A stretch of DNA of 64,000 nt from Polytrichum commune. Taxonomy: Eukaryota > Streptophyta > Polytrichopsida > Polytrichales > Polytrichaceae. Positions 10,316-21,829 of this stretch are shown here, piece after piece. The DNA is taken from assembly GCA_950295325.1 (NCBI GenBank), contig OX485805.1, positions 18,403,501-18,467,500 on the forward strand, given 5' to 3'. Within the stretch, counting starts at the first letter, position 1; each line of letters begins with the position of its first letter. The position numbers were made by a program, and so were the translations under genes. The notes under the pieces were generated by a model. That model worked only from the letters and a program-made list of their open reading frames with translations, made no database searches and was not told where the DNA came from.

Positions 10316-12745
10316 ATGGGGAACAATTGTGCCAATAAGTTTGGTTGGTTGTGTGAGCAAAGGAGGCAGTTTTGGAGGGTTAGGAAGGAGCGGACTAAGG
10401 TTATTAGAGGAGGAGTTCTAGATGCATCAGGAGTGGAGCAAATGGAGAGGATGGAGGGGTTTGAGAGTAGCCAGGATTTTGTGCAAGAAACACAGTTTGA
10501 TGCACAAGAGTTATGTTATGGCCAGAGTCCAGAGGATAGTCTAGGCTTTGAGGACTACATGGCAAGAACTCAGCATGGAGCAAGAGCTAGATATAGAAAT
10601 TCTCAACCAACCTTGCATTTCAATTCCAATGGCCATGAAGGTCTGCATAGAGGTCACAACAATGCAGTCGGAGAGAGTGGAGGAGACAGGAGGTATAACC
10701 TGAGAAGTGGTACATCCACTTGGACACCAGGCATACAAGACACTTCTAGGATCAGGGAAGAAGAGTAGAACATCAATATGGGGACCCACGAAGGAGGGGA
10801 TGGTGTGCCACAAAGTCAGCAGGAGGAGCAAGGCATTCAATCAAGGGCTCCAATCAAGAAGACAAGAAATTGGACAAGTGCACAACTTCAACAAGCATTG
10901 GATGCAATCACAGATGAAGGCATGAAGATACGGACAACATCTCGCAAGTTTGGTATTCCCCCAACCTCTCTTAGAGATCATTTGTTTAGCACAATTTTGG
11001 GAAAGAAGAGAGGGCCAAAAACTGTCCTAAATGAAAGTGAGGAAAAAAAATTGGTAGACTATTGTTTTAAGATGCAGGAATTGGGCCACCCTTTAACTCC
11101 ACTGCAACTGAAGTTGAAGGTGGCACAAGCTACTCAGACTAGGGATATCCCCTAGAGTGACATTGGAGTCCCAGGAAAGTCATGGCTGAAGTCCTTTAGA
11201 CAAAGGCATCCTGAACTAGTTGCTAGGAAGAGCCAACCCTTAGAATTTGGTAGGGCTAGGGGTTTGTGGCCAAATACTGTGGCAACTCTATACTGCAATC
11301 TAAAATACTTGTACAATACCTTCAAGTACCATGCTGGACACATCTGGAACTGTGATGAATCTAGTGTACAAGTTGGGAAGAGTGGAGGGGCCACAGTGCT
11401 TGCAAAATTGGGCTCCAAATCGGTACACGCCATTGAGCCAGATCAGAGGGAACACCTATCAGTTCTATCATGCATCAATGCTGAAGGGGGCAAAATTCCT
11501 AACTTCTACATCTTGAAGGGTACATATTTCTTGAAGGACTATGTTGGCAAATGTGAGCCAGATGCAGTGATGGCTATGCAGCCCAATGCATGGATGACGA
11601 AATGGCTCTTCCAATCATGGATTTCACATTTCATAGGGACTTTGACCAAAACAGTGGGAATTAGTGCAGAAAACATACATTTACTTGTGCTGGATGGCCA
11701 TAATTCACATATAACTCTAGAAGTCATGACATTGGCCATGAATTTAGGGTTAGACATCATTTCACTACCATCCCATACTTCCCATGCCTTACAACCTTTG
11801 GATGTCTCATGTTTCAAGCCATTTAAGACTGCCTTCAGACAAATTAGAGACTCTTGGACCCTGCTCAACAAAGGCAAGAGGGTGGAAAAAACAGATCTAT
11901 GTGAGTGGACCTCCCAAGCACTTGAAAAATCACTCACAGCAAAAAACATAAAGTCTGGTTTCAGAAAAACTGGGATATGGCCATTTAATGAACATGCAGT
12001 TCTAGGAAGCATGTAGCCAAGCAGAGGATTCGAAGAGGGCCATGAGGGCTATGTCCCCTCTGTGATTGATGAATCAGAGGGGGAGGAATCTAGAGGAGGC
12101 GAGGAATGTGTGCGTGGCGAGGAATCTGGGGGTGGCGGGAATTCTGTTGGGGGGTTGGTTTTAGGTGACCAGGGCGACCACGAATAAGATGAAGACCATG
12201 ACGATGATGATCAAGGCGGGTATAGAGCCTCTGCAGGGGGCTGCAGAGGGGTGCAGCACATTGGAACCAGAATCGAGGAACCTGCAGCCATAGGAGCAGC
12301 CAATGTCAGTCGGCATTTCTATGTTGACGTCCAAAATCCAGAAGAGAGCAACTATGACAGAGCAGAGCAGCACATTGCAATAAATCCGGGATTCTTAGCA
12401 GAGGTTCAGACATCAAACAATAATAACATACTGCAGTTCTTGTCATTGCCTGAGCTAATCCCTGCCAAAAAACGAAAGAGACAGCAACCTCTGCCGGACT
12501 TCACACAGAGCATCATTCTAACATCCAAAGATTACAACAAGGGTCTAGAGGAGATTTTGGCTCAAAAAGAAGCAACTGCGGCTGCTGCACTGAAAAGGAA
12601 GGAGGAGAAGGAGGCCACAAAGGAGCAGCGCAAGGCACAGAAAGAGCAGCAGCAAAAGGAGAAAGAGGATCGGGCGAAAGCAAGGGCTGGAAAAAAAAAA
12701 AAAAAAAAAAAAAAACTCAAAGCTCAAGCCAGAAGGGGCGTACCT
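10316..12745 (+). pseudogene. Tigger/jerky-like (pogo group) DDE transposase, nonsense-mutated
   Basis: One continuous frame with four in-frame stops: TAG 10766, TAG 11153, TAG 12014 and TAA 12185. After an acidic, unrecognised N-terminus come a psq-type helix-turn-helix (about 10860-10990; NWTSAQLQQAL ... IRTTSRKFGIP), a second CENP-B-like DNA-binding segment (KSWLKSFRQRHPEL, after 11153) and a DDE_1-type catalytic core. Three candidate catalytic Asp residues are intact: WNCDES (11354), VLDGHNSH (11693) and QPLDVS (11801), with 35 residues between the second and third. The C-terminal tail is a charged Lys/Glu/Gln coiled-coil-like region ending in a lysine run encoded by A25. I saw no terminal inverted repeats or TA duplication, so element limits are unknown. 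Confidence 0.85.
12691..12715 (+). repeat. A25 homopolymer in the transposase tail
   Basis: Twenty-five consecutive A residues read as lysines in the transposase frame. A homopolymer this long is slippage-prone, so its true length may vary between copies. Confidence 0.9.
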
Positions 12746-12790
12746 GCAGCGCGCCCCCGAAGGGGTCAAGGAAACTCGGCTGATGCAGGC

Positions 12791-12918
12791 GCCGCAGTCC
12801 ATTCAACCCGCAACTGGCAGGGGGTCGCTGGGCTCGGAAGATCTCGGTGCAGTCGCCGCAGTCCACTCAACCCGCAACTGGCAGGGGGTCGTTGGGCTCG
12901 GAAGATCTCAGTGCAGTC
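12791..12918 (+). repeat. Two 64 bp tandem repeats, CpG-rich
   Basis: Two near-identical 64 bp units beginning GCCGCAGTCC, with a third start (GCCGCAGG) at 12919. They sit in an unusually GC-rich block (about 12740-13260) unlike the AT-rich flanks. Confidence 0.85.
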
Positions 12919-13270
12919 GCCGCAGGGGCTGGGGGCGTCGAGGGCTGGGCAGCAGCTGCTGCGGAGACTGTGTGGACACAAGGCTGGCGACAGGGGGAGG
13001 CTGGCTACTACGCCGCACCGGATCAGCAGATTCTGGCGCCGTGCAGTGAACTGCACCGATTCGGGCACTTCTGTTGCATCCACCTATCACACCTCCGAGT
13101 TTCTCAAACACACATGCAGGCGCAATGGATCCGTGGACCATGCAACGCCTCCACCAGCGCCACTATACCCCAGGTGTTCCTCACCCCTTCAATCCACCGC
13201 ATCCTCGCACAGTGGAAGCGGCAGCAGTAAGCAACTATGCTGGAGCGCCCTCAGAACCAAAGGCAGAGGT

Positions 13271-13465
13271 GTGAGGGCAGGAGGGCAGGAGGGCAGGAGG
13301 GCAGGAAGGCAGGAAGGCAGGAGGGCAGGAATGACAGACAAAGTTGGAGGAGGCACCAGCGGTTCTGAAGCTGAAGGTGAAGGGTAAAGCAGCAACAGCA
13401 GCAGCATAGGGTAAAGCAGCAACAACAACAACAAAGGGCAAAGCAGCAACAGCAACAGCAGAAGG
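13271..13465 (+). repeat. GGGCAGGA microsatellite and CAG/CAA repeats
   Basis: About seven copies of an 8 bp GGGCAGGA-type unit (13274-13331), then runs of CAGCAACAG trinucleotides (about 13389-13463). Low-complexity sequence. Confidence 0.85.
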
Positions 13466-13499
13466 CAGGCTCTCGTCTTTCACACTGCTAAGTTAGTCC

Positions 13500-14820
13500 A
13501 GTGCTCTGAAGCATGTCATTCTTATATACTACACTCATGTAAGGGCCGGGACACCAAAAGTATAAATACTATTCCAATACTATTCCAACAATGGTTCGTA
13601 CATGTATTTCTCAGCTTTGGCAAACCAAGTACCTACTCGCAATCAGACTGTCTTTTTCTTTAAGCTACTATCTAGAAAATGGATGCTTGTAATTATACAG
13701 TTTTTAGTTTCTTAGAATTTTTAGAATAGTGCAGACTACAAGTTTTCATCATTCCAACAATTTTTTTCAAATTCTAGTGCTAAGTAATTTTTAAACAAGT
13801 GACTTCAATTCTCTAACCTCAGCACTGTAAATACAATCTGATGGGCTGTTAAGTCTAGAAAACAAGCCACACATGCAACTCAATAGAACAGGACATCTGC
13901 ACAATATAATGTGAGAATGAAGAAACATAGGCCATTTCTTCAGCATTATCTCTGATCCACCACAGTAAAACTTTTGGTCTGCTGACCTTGTATAAGTCTT
14001 TCAGGCATAATACCATAGAAATCACCAACTTTTCTACACTGGCTTTCTCTCAGAGCTTTCAACTTCACAGGTGTTTCCTTCCTTCCTACCTTGTTAAAAC
14101 TGTTGTTCAATCGGAGTCAACATCATATCAACCAGATCAAAATTACACATGAGATCAAATCATATCAATCAGATCAATCAGATCAAAATTGCTACAGGAA
14201 GTATTCTTCACCGTCCGATGAGCGCCGATCTACGATAGACTTCAACTTCAGGGAATAATCAAACTTATTTCTCTAGCTTCCCTCTAAGTAGGTTTCAGTG
14301 TTTCACTAAGTGTGCAGACAAAAGAAACATTCTAACAAGAGATTATTCTGCTATACTTGGAGTAGATTACTGTACAGGTGCGCAGACTCTCATAACGGAA
14401 TTTTGAAGACAAACAAACAAACGCACAAAAAATTTTGTGCACAAACAAACGTGGCTCGCTGAACGTGTTTTGAAGCTGATTGATAAAGATACATGCACAC
14501 CAACACAAACACTCCAATTAGAAAAACATGTTCGTTTGTTCGCTTGTCCTGGACAAAAAATTCAGCCAAACCATGGCCCATCTAAATAAATAACCAGGGC
14601 ACTTAAAAGAAAACAAGTGCACCTTTCAAGCAAAAGAGAAGGCTCTCACGCCAATGCCACTAGCTTGTCACAGGGCCATGAGATCAAACATTCACAAAGC
14701 ACCGACCCACTAATCCTATATTAATCTCCAACTTTAGAGAGGTCACAACTGTAGTATGAAGACATGTCCAGCGACGGAGAACTACCAAGTCAAACACAAC
14801 CTTGAAGTAATCCTTCAAGC
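13500..14820. other. Gene-free stretch
   Basis: Moderately AT-rich, no reading frame with protein-like composition, no splice-consistent exon and no clear repeat except a short ATCAGATCAA reiteration near 14160-14190. I see nothing further in it. Confidence 0.5.
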
Positions 14821-14949
14821 ACAAGAGAAGACAAAAACAGAAAAAAAGGTGACAGTAAGAAGGTGACAAAGGCAAATGGTGGCGAGAAGAGAAGGCGAGC
14901 GGAGAAGGAGTCGTTGGGATGGAGTCGTTGGTGGGGTGGGCGGGAATGG

Positions 14950-15030
14950 GTGGCAGGGAAAGCACCTTGTGGGGGGGAGTGGGCGGGAAAAGCACCTTGT
15001 GGGGGGAGTGGGGGGGAAGTGGAGGGGCCA
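14950..15030 (+). repeat. G-rich tandem duplication, quadruplex-prone
   Basis: A unit of about 37 bp containing AAAGCACCTTGTGGGGGG is repeated twice, giving four or more G runs of 3-7 bases on the + strand (GGGGGGG, GGG, GGGGGG, GGGGGGG). This can in principle form a G-quadruplex. It is an isolated GC-rich island between AT-rich stretches. Confidence 0.6.
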
Positions 15031-15099
15031 CTGCTGGGTATCCAGCTCATATATGGACGGAAATGCAATCCTTGCCGCCATCAGCAAGGTCGCTTTAGG

Positions 15100-18000
15100 G
15101 AGGAGAATCTGACACCATCCGCAATTTTTTTTAGCCTTACAGGTTTAGGCTTAAATCACCTGCACTTAGTTTCAGGGTGCCCACTTCTCTAAACAACACC
15201 CACTCTATGTATATCAGATGGTCACTCTAGTGCCATTGTTTTGAAAATTCATAGGTAATTACAGACTTATTGAAAAATAATTTTTTTTGGGGGGAAGGCT
15301 TTCTTCATACTTTGCGGAGCACTGAAATTTTATAAACATTTTGTCCTGTCATTCTTACTATCTAAACCCGAAATTCAGTCGGGAATTGGGTCCTCTACCT
15401 TATTACTCTTTGCGGCTATTGCCTAATCTTAACATTTGTTTGATACATGCCAAGACAATGTGTTGCGATCTTATGATTGATAAGGGCCCTTTCCGCACAA
15501 AAAAATACTCACACATGTCAATCTTGGGCACCTATCTCTCACTCCCCTCATTCTTCCTATCCCAACGAAAATCCGACTGCTCAAGGTTTTCGTGAATAAC
15601 TTTTTTTTTAATTTTCTATCCAAATTTATAAATTTATTCTGAAAATTTTCAAACTTAATAGCCCTCAAGGTTTTCAGCTTGGTCATATTCAAAATTCTAT
15701 AAAATAATATGAACTACAAATATGCGATTAAATGACTATATTGTAAATTCAAAAATTGCATTTGATTCATACAAAACATATATATTTTAATATATTTTAA
15801 TATATGATATCATTTTAATATAAAATATCATAAAAAATATTTAACTTTTTTATTTACCATATATTTTGATTTGGTAACAATATAAAAAATAAGAAACGCA
15901 AATGTATGCACTATAAATAAATATCATCAACTTATTAAAAAATTATAACATATTTTATAATATTTAATTTATTTGTATAATCATATAATATTTAAATTAA
16001 TAAAATAATATCTTCAATTTGTTTCAAAATCAAACAACTTTGTATGATAAAATTGATACCAACTTATAATAAAAATTACCAACATATAAAATTGATAAAA
16101 TTGATAAAACGTATTTTTATGTTATAATATTAAATTTTTATATCTAAGGCATTTATGCTTAAATTTTTATATTTGTATTTTATATTTTTATATTTAAAAT
16201 AATAAATAATCAAGTAGCCTAATTTTCAAAATATAAATAGATTAAAATTTGATCTTGCATTCTTAAATAAAATAAAACTAGTAAACCATTTAAAATTTTA
16301 TGCATTTAGAATACCAAAACTTATAAATATGAACAATTACTATTATTAATTGCTCACGTGAAGGAAATTTTCATTTAGGACGTTGAATTTGTGTTTTATT
16401 TTTGGGGTCTCAAAAATATATTTTTGGTTTATGTAATAAGGGTAAGAAACATCCTATTTAACTTTGTTTTTTTTATTTTTTATTTTTTATTTTGTTGCTA
16501 TCCATTGGCTATAACAGATGTAATGTAAATGTTCTTTGTTTTTTTTTGTACTGTGATATGTAGTTCCTAACATCAACAATGGCCTTTTAATATCATGGTA
16601 AACGACATTTTCACAATGTTTGGAGCAGGTTTGTGCAAGATGGCTGTAATTGTTGCATTTTAGGAATTACATTAGAACGTTCACATTTAAAATTATCGAC
16701 TACATACATATCAAGTCGCAAATTTAAAGAATAATTGACAATATATGTTACCAAGAGACTTGACATGTATAAGTGTGTTACATCCTGTAAAGTGAGGCTT
16801 GAGAGTGGCATTGGTCACCGTTGTATGTAAGGCTCCGAGAGAAGAACCGGTTCCGAAGTTCTAACAACTTCTATGACAGCATAAAGAAGAATCTTGGATA
16901 TTTTTATATAAAACAAAGTTGAGTATTATCGTCATGTAAGCAAAAATGATCCGCTTTCATTTTGTGAAAGCTTTAGAATTTTACTGCAGTAATATGCATA
17001 TATTCTTAACTTCAACTTTCCCAATCCTACGTTCAAGGTATCATTGTTGAATAGTGAATTTACCCCTTTAAAATTTCTCTCAACATATGGGCTTCTTTTA
17101 TTATTGAAATGTCTTCAACTTCTGCAAGTAGTAACTTAAAATATTTACCGTGTGTTAAAAAATGTTGCTACGCATATTCATATAGCAGTCATATTGTGTT
17201 GTCATTGTCCTATGTGCAAGATATTTGTTTGCAGATAAGACTATCATAATTATATTTTTTTCAATGTAGCTGGTTATATAATACTTAAAAATCTCATAAA
17301 TTCTCAACAAAGCTCTAGTGACAATCCTTTTAAACTTTCAATTTTTCATGAATTCATACAATTTACATTAAATTTTATACCGATAATAGATCAACACATT
17401 CACTTTCATGGGACACGCAATCCAATCTATCTGTCATATCTCAGTTTTTGTTCGCTTTCGATCAGAATCTATTTCAAATTTACATGGTATAAATTAATGA
17501 TAACATTAGTGCTATGTTCACAGTGAAGGAAGTTTCGACTATCCATTACCCACATTACATGTAGATCACTGCATGTATTTTCAAGTATCTAATTAAACTT
17601 TTAGCATTTGAAAAGGTAATCCTTATTCGAACAATATTTAGTTTCGTTCATATTTGTTCATTGTCTTCTTAAATAAGGTCACTTGAGTACATATTGTCCT
17701 CCACAACGTCCAAAATACAAATAGTTATAATCTCACTATTTCATTTTTGAACCGTTTTTTTCGAAGTCTTCTTTGTATGGCCGTGATAAAACATGATGAG
17801 AACTCTAAGACGAATTTTTCTACAAAAATAATGATAGTGAAATCAAATTACCAAACTTACTAAATTAACGTGGATGACAACACAATTTATATGCAAATAA
17901 CATTACAACAATAAAAATTTATATTATGGCATTCAACTCGCCATATGCATTTTCAACAATTACTGACCCTTGTTGCCAATCTGGTTGGATAACACAACAA

Positions 18001-18230
18001 CGAGTGTTGAGTTTCTCGAGTCATGCGAGAATGTTTATCTCTTTTGACTTTCCAACTATAACGAAAGTGGTTGGAATACTATTCTCTCATTCGTCAAACA
18101 CTTTAAGTACATATAAAGGATATTACAAATAGAGTTAATGATATGGAATAAAAACAACAAGGAGAAGATACAAACTTTTTATAGGATAGTAAATACACGC
18201 TGACAATTATGACAAGTATGAATATTGTAA
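15100..18230. other. Very AT-rich gene-free stretch
   Basis: From about 15600 to 16360 the sequence is almost pure A/T (TATTTTAATATA-type). The rest is AT-rich with no convincing exon. A decayed continuation of the MULE remnant at 18235-18470 may run left to about 17900 but is too degraded to trace. Confidence 0.5.
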
Positions 18231-18234
18231 AATA

Positions 18235-18470
18235 TGATAGGATTCTCGTTCGTTCCAAATGTTGCGTCTATTACAACTTGCCTCTTGTGTCCATTTCGCA
18301 GCATCACATCATAGTGTTTGAATGGCCAAGCAAAATGGTGTTGCTTCCTTGTTTGGTGACATTGCTACTTCATTCAGATTAATATTTTCAAATTCAAAAT
18401 AATGAAAGACGTTGTCCTCGATTTTTTCTTCCGCATACAAATGCTCAGGAGATCCCATGAATTGTTTTAT
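18235..18470 (-). pseudogene. Decayed MULE (FAR1-like) transposase fragment
   Basis: On the minus strand one frame reads HYFEFENINLNEVAMSPNK and then PFCLAIQ; after a +1 shift a neighbouring frame reads HYDVMLRNGHKRQVVIDATFGTNEN. The latter is the hallmark stretch around the first catalytic Asp of MULE transposases (VIDATFGTN). The frame breaks within 80 codons and downstream sequence is eroded. Minus-strand segments at 18900-19320 could belong to the same old element but show no firm motif. Confidence 0.55.
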
Positions 18471-19911
18471 CACAATTGTATTGCATACAACTTAGACATG
18501 TTATATGTATCACGCAGCATGATGAATGTATTTTGAGCACAAGGTTTATTTTCGTACATATTCTCATACTATCGTTTTGTAGGAATGCATGATTTAAGCT
18601 AGGGGAAAAAACATGCCCTAATGTAGATCGGATCTAGTCCCTGGACATTCAATGAATGCCTAAACCCAACGAAGGAACTGCCATCACAAGGTTGTCTGGT
18701 CTTATTGTAATTGTTCATTATGTGATATTGAATTTTGCATAATGTGCTGACTATATACAATTGTTTTGCCACAAAATTACACTAGCATCATCACTTGGAG
18801 GTCAGACATGGTTACAAACTATTTGTCCTCCTCTTCTTTGGAGGTCCTATTGTTGTGGGTAGTGGCATCCTATTAGAAATGTAAGACAATTTGCATCATA
18901 GTCTTAAGCTGAAGATACAACATGGACATGTAAAGGTAGAAGAGGATGTGCCCTTCCTCTTTTTCGTCCCTCTATCTTTTTGGTTTCTAGGGCAGCTGGC
19001 TTCGTAGATTTTTTTTTGGCCTTCGTGGTCTTGTCTTGGTCTTGTCAAAGGGCTTGGAAGGTGGAATCTGCAACTTCTTCTACATATTTTTGAGAGTGGC
19101 ATGCCACACCCTAAACCTTTCATGCGCTCCAAATTCCAAACTCATATTGTTGGCCTTCTAGGCGGTTGTACCTACATGAACCTCCAGATCAAAAATTGGT
19201 GCCTCTTCATTATGTAAATCCTCCAGCGTTTCTGCAAAAGAATCTAAATCTTTGTTGAAGGGGATATGTTCAGCTTCCATGTCCACAACGTTGACCTCCA
19301 TAGCGAGCTCCCATGACAACGGTGACCATATTCCTCCAAGCCCTAAACAAGCACCAGGGTGCCCATGACAGGTGCTCCATTGCGGAGGAACTTGCATGCG
19401 GCACGTGGGAGTGAGAATGGCAAGCTAGGGCTTGGGTTGGATGGCAATGGATGGACATGGCCTAGACGGAAGGGGTTAATGCTGGGTGGCGAAGAAGGGG
19501 GTCTCGGGAGGGAGGCAAGAGTGGGTTGCCCAACCATCAACGTTGTCCATGGGAGGCCTCCTACAAACGCTCATAGCACTACAATATAGAGATCATGTTT
19601 CTTGGGCTGAGAAAAAGTTTTTCCAATCCCCAAATGAATGTATTTTCACACATGACCGTAGTTTGTGTACCATGTAAACAATGGGTTGACACATCCAACA
19701 CAATGGCAGTTGGAGGAGTTCTTTTTCAATTGCCCAAATAAGATATATTGGGTCTGGGCTCTCACAATGGGCAATGGGGAAAAGACCCACAACCCCTAGA
19801 TTTAAGGCCTAACATCACCTTGGCAACAATGTAACCGATATAACCCCATGGGTCCAGATAATGTAAGGTTATAAAGCCCCATGTTAGGGGGTAGACTAGT
19901 GAGAACCTTGC

Positions 19912-20198
19912 TTCTAGAGCTCGGGGGGTGCACTGTATATCATGTTTGAGAACCACGTGCGTTCATGACCCCTCCTAAAAACCCCCTATATACAAGAGGT
20001 TAAATGTCTAGATATCTTTGTATACAGATGTATTCCGTTTTAAATATATGTTTAATGTAAGTATACGTGAATAATTTTCAGTTCTAAATGTGTCTATTGT
20101 ATGTATACGTAATACGGCAAGGTCCAAATCAATACCCCTCCTGTGCACTCACGTGGACTCGTACAAGTTTAGTAAAGTGCACCCCCCGAGTTCTAGAG
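19912..20198. mobile_element. Inverted-repeat MITE with CTCGGGGGGTGCACT ends
   Basis: Left end 19912-19934 and right end 20176-20198 form a 23 bp inverted repeat with about two mismatches, centred on CTCGGGGGGTGCACT. Length 287 bp, AT-rich inside, no coding capacity. No target duplication is obvious. A diverged relative of the left part lies at 53697-53815. Confidence 0.65.
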
Positions 20199-20989
20199 TT
20201 TGTAAGTTTATGGCTAATCCATCTCAACTTGATGAATTACTAAATAAAAAGAGAAACTTCAATTTGACATTGAATGAGATTTTCACATGAGCTTTATTAG
20301 TATTAATAAGAAAATGGCTACAACAACGCATGATTTGCAATTGCTAGTCATCTTACACTAAGTATGTGTTTCATATCCTATCAAAGGTGTTTGTTAAAAC
20401 CAATATGTGTATATTGTATTGGAATGTTTTTATCACTATTTTGATATTTATAATGACAATATTACATTTTTTGATATCTATATAGTATGCGTATTTGACT
20501 TTATATTTGACTTTATTTATTGTTTCATTACCATTCAAGTCCATACACCAAGCTAAAATCTTCATACCTAGGCAAAATCACCTTAGTATGGATATGGTTA
20601 AGAATGATATTGACCTCAAATAATAACGCATGTATGCAAAGATTCTATCACCTTGACATTCCTACCAAATATCAAAATTTGACATGTATTACAATATTGA
20701 TACCCACGGGTAGGTTCTTTGAGACCATCATTGGTATTGATTTTTGATACCATGCATTCACCTACATACCAAACCAACATTTGTGGAAACCCCACTTACT
20801 TCATATTAAATATCATAGACCAAGTGAGAATTGGCTTTGAGGTATGTAGGTGTCATCAAGTTCATTTTTCATGTTATTCAACTTCTACCAATTAGTTTTA
20901 CACAACGAGACTTGTGATGCATTAGCAAGTCTATGATGAAGCATCAACAAAAATCATACTTGATTTTTTTTAGTGACGGTTATTACAAG

Positions 20990-21145
20990 TGCATGTTTCT
21001 TGATTCCTTAATTCAATTCCTCCCAATTATGTTCATTATTGAGTGTGGGGTAGTTAATAATATTTGTAGATGTAGTCTAATCTCTTGGGAACATGTGTTT
21101 GTATGGTGTTTATTCTTTGAACCTCACTTAACCACACATAACCTT
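20990..21145 (+). repeat. Copy of dispersed repeat family R1 (partial)
   Basis: Shares the modules ATTATGTTCATTATTGA, TAGTCTAATCTCTTGGGAAC, ATGTGTTTGTATGGTG and CACTTAACCACACATA with copies at 31437, 37590 and 38735. A second small piece, in the opposite orientation, is at 20330-20395. Confidence 0.55.
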
Positions 21146-21458
21146 CATACTTGGTGGCCATGGCGCTTGTAAAAAGTGACATGTTGGCCATGCAATGGCA
21201 CCTTGATGGTAGCCATGCAAGGGCTAAGAGTTGGAAAAAGCGCCCAGTGAGAAGGCAACACGTGGAAGAGCCCGGTGCGATTGAGCTCCGGGGTTCCCGA
21301 ATGCTTACTCCCTCGATCATCACTCTCCGAACTTGCGCACACTCCTCATCACTTGCACTTACTTGCCTTCCTTTCTTCCTCCTCTGTAAGGATTGCTACA
21401 TCCGCCTTGTTAAGTCACTCATCAATCACCTGCTACGTTGTTTTCCGAATCTGTTAGC

Positions 21459-21701
21459 ATGCCGCCGTCTGCACAGAGCGCCGTGAGTGCGAACGCGGAG
21501 ACTGTAGGCACGGCCATCGGGCGTATGGCCATCGGCTTGGGCATTGGCACCGCCGGCATAGGTGTGGGGATCGGCATCGCCCTGGGGCTTTACTATGTAG
21601 GTAGGGGGTTGGAGAGATCCAGCGTCTCACCATATCCTCTCCACCATGGCAACAGCCAACAATCCTCCCCCGACACTCCCCCAGCCAATTCTGCAAAGTG
21701 A
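21459..21701 (+). CDS. Small glycine-zipper single-pass membrane protein (hypothetical)
   Basis: 80-residue protein with no recognised family. Residues about 20-53 are a Gly/Ile/Ala-rich hydrophobic segment (GRMAIGLGIGTAGIGVGIGI) ending in LYYVGRGLERS, which looks like one transmembrane helix with small-residue packing motifs followed by a positive flank. The N-terminus is Ser/Ala-rich and the C-terminus polar (His, Ser, Pro, Asn). ATG 21459 is chosen because it is the first ATG in the frame and has A at -3. Codon third positions and CpG content are much higher than in surrounding sequence, which supports real coding. A CpG-rich leader precedes it (about 21270-21458). It may be a single-exon gene or the first exon of a longer one. 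Confidence 0.45.
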   Translation: MPPSAQSAVSANAETVGTAIGRMAIGLGIGTAGIGVGIGIALGLYYVGRGLERSSVSPYPLHHGNSQQSSPDTPPANSAK

Positions 21702-21829
21702 TCGAGCTGGGAGTAGATAGTAGTAGCTTTGCTTCTCTGCACAATTTTGTTCGGGGTTTAGGATTTATTTTTGGTTGCCTGGTGCTCGACGTGCAGACTT
21801 ATTTGGACATGATTCTGGTGGTGTTGAGA

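Noticed and set aside
13189-13483. Leucine/proline-rich minus-strand open frames
   Set aside because: They are the complement of GGGCAGGA and CAG/CAA low-complexity repeats.
14684-15087. Proline- and histidine-rich minus-strand frames around the G-rich island
   Set aside because: Three overlapping frames all look alike because of the G-rich tandem repeat; no start context, splice signal or homology.
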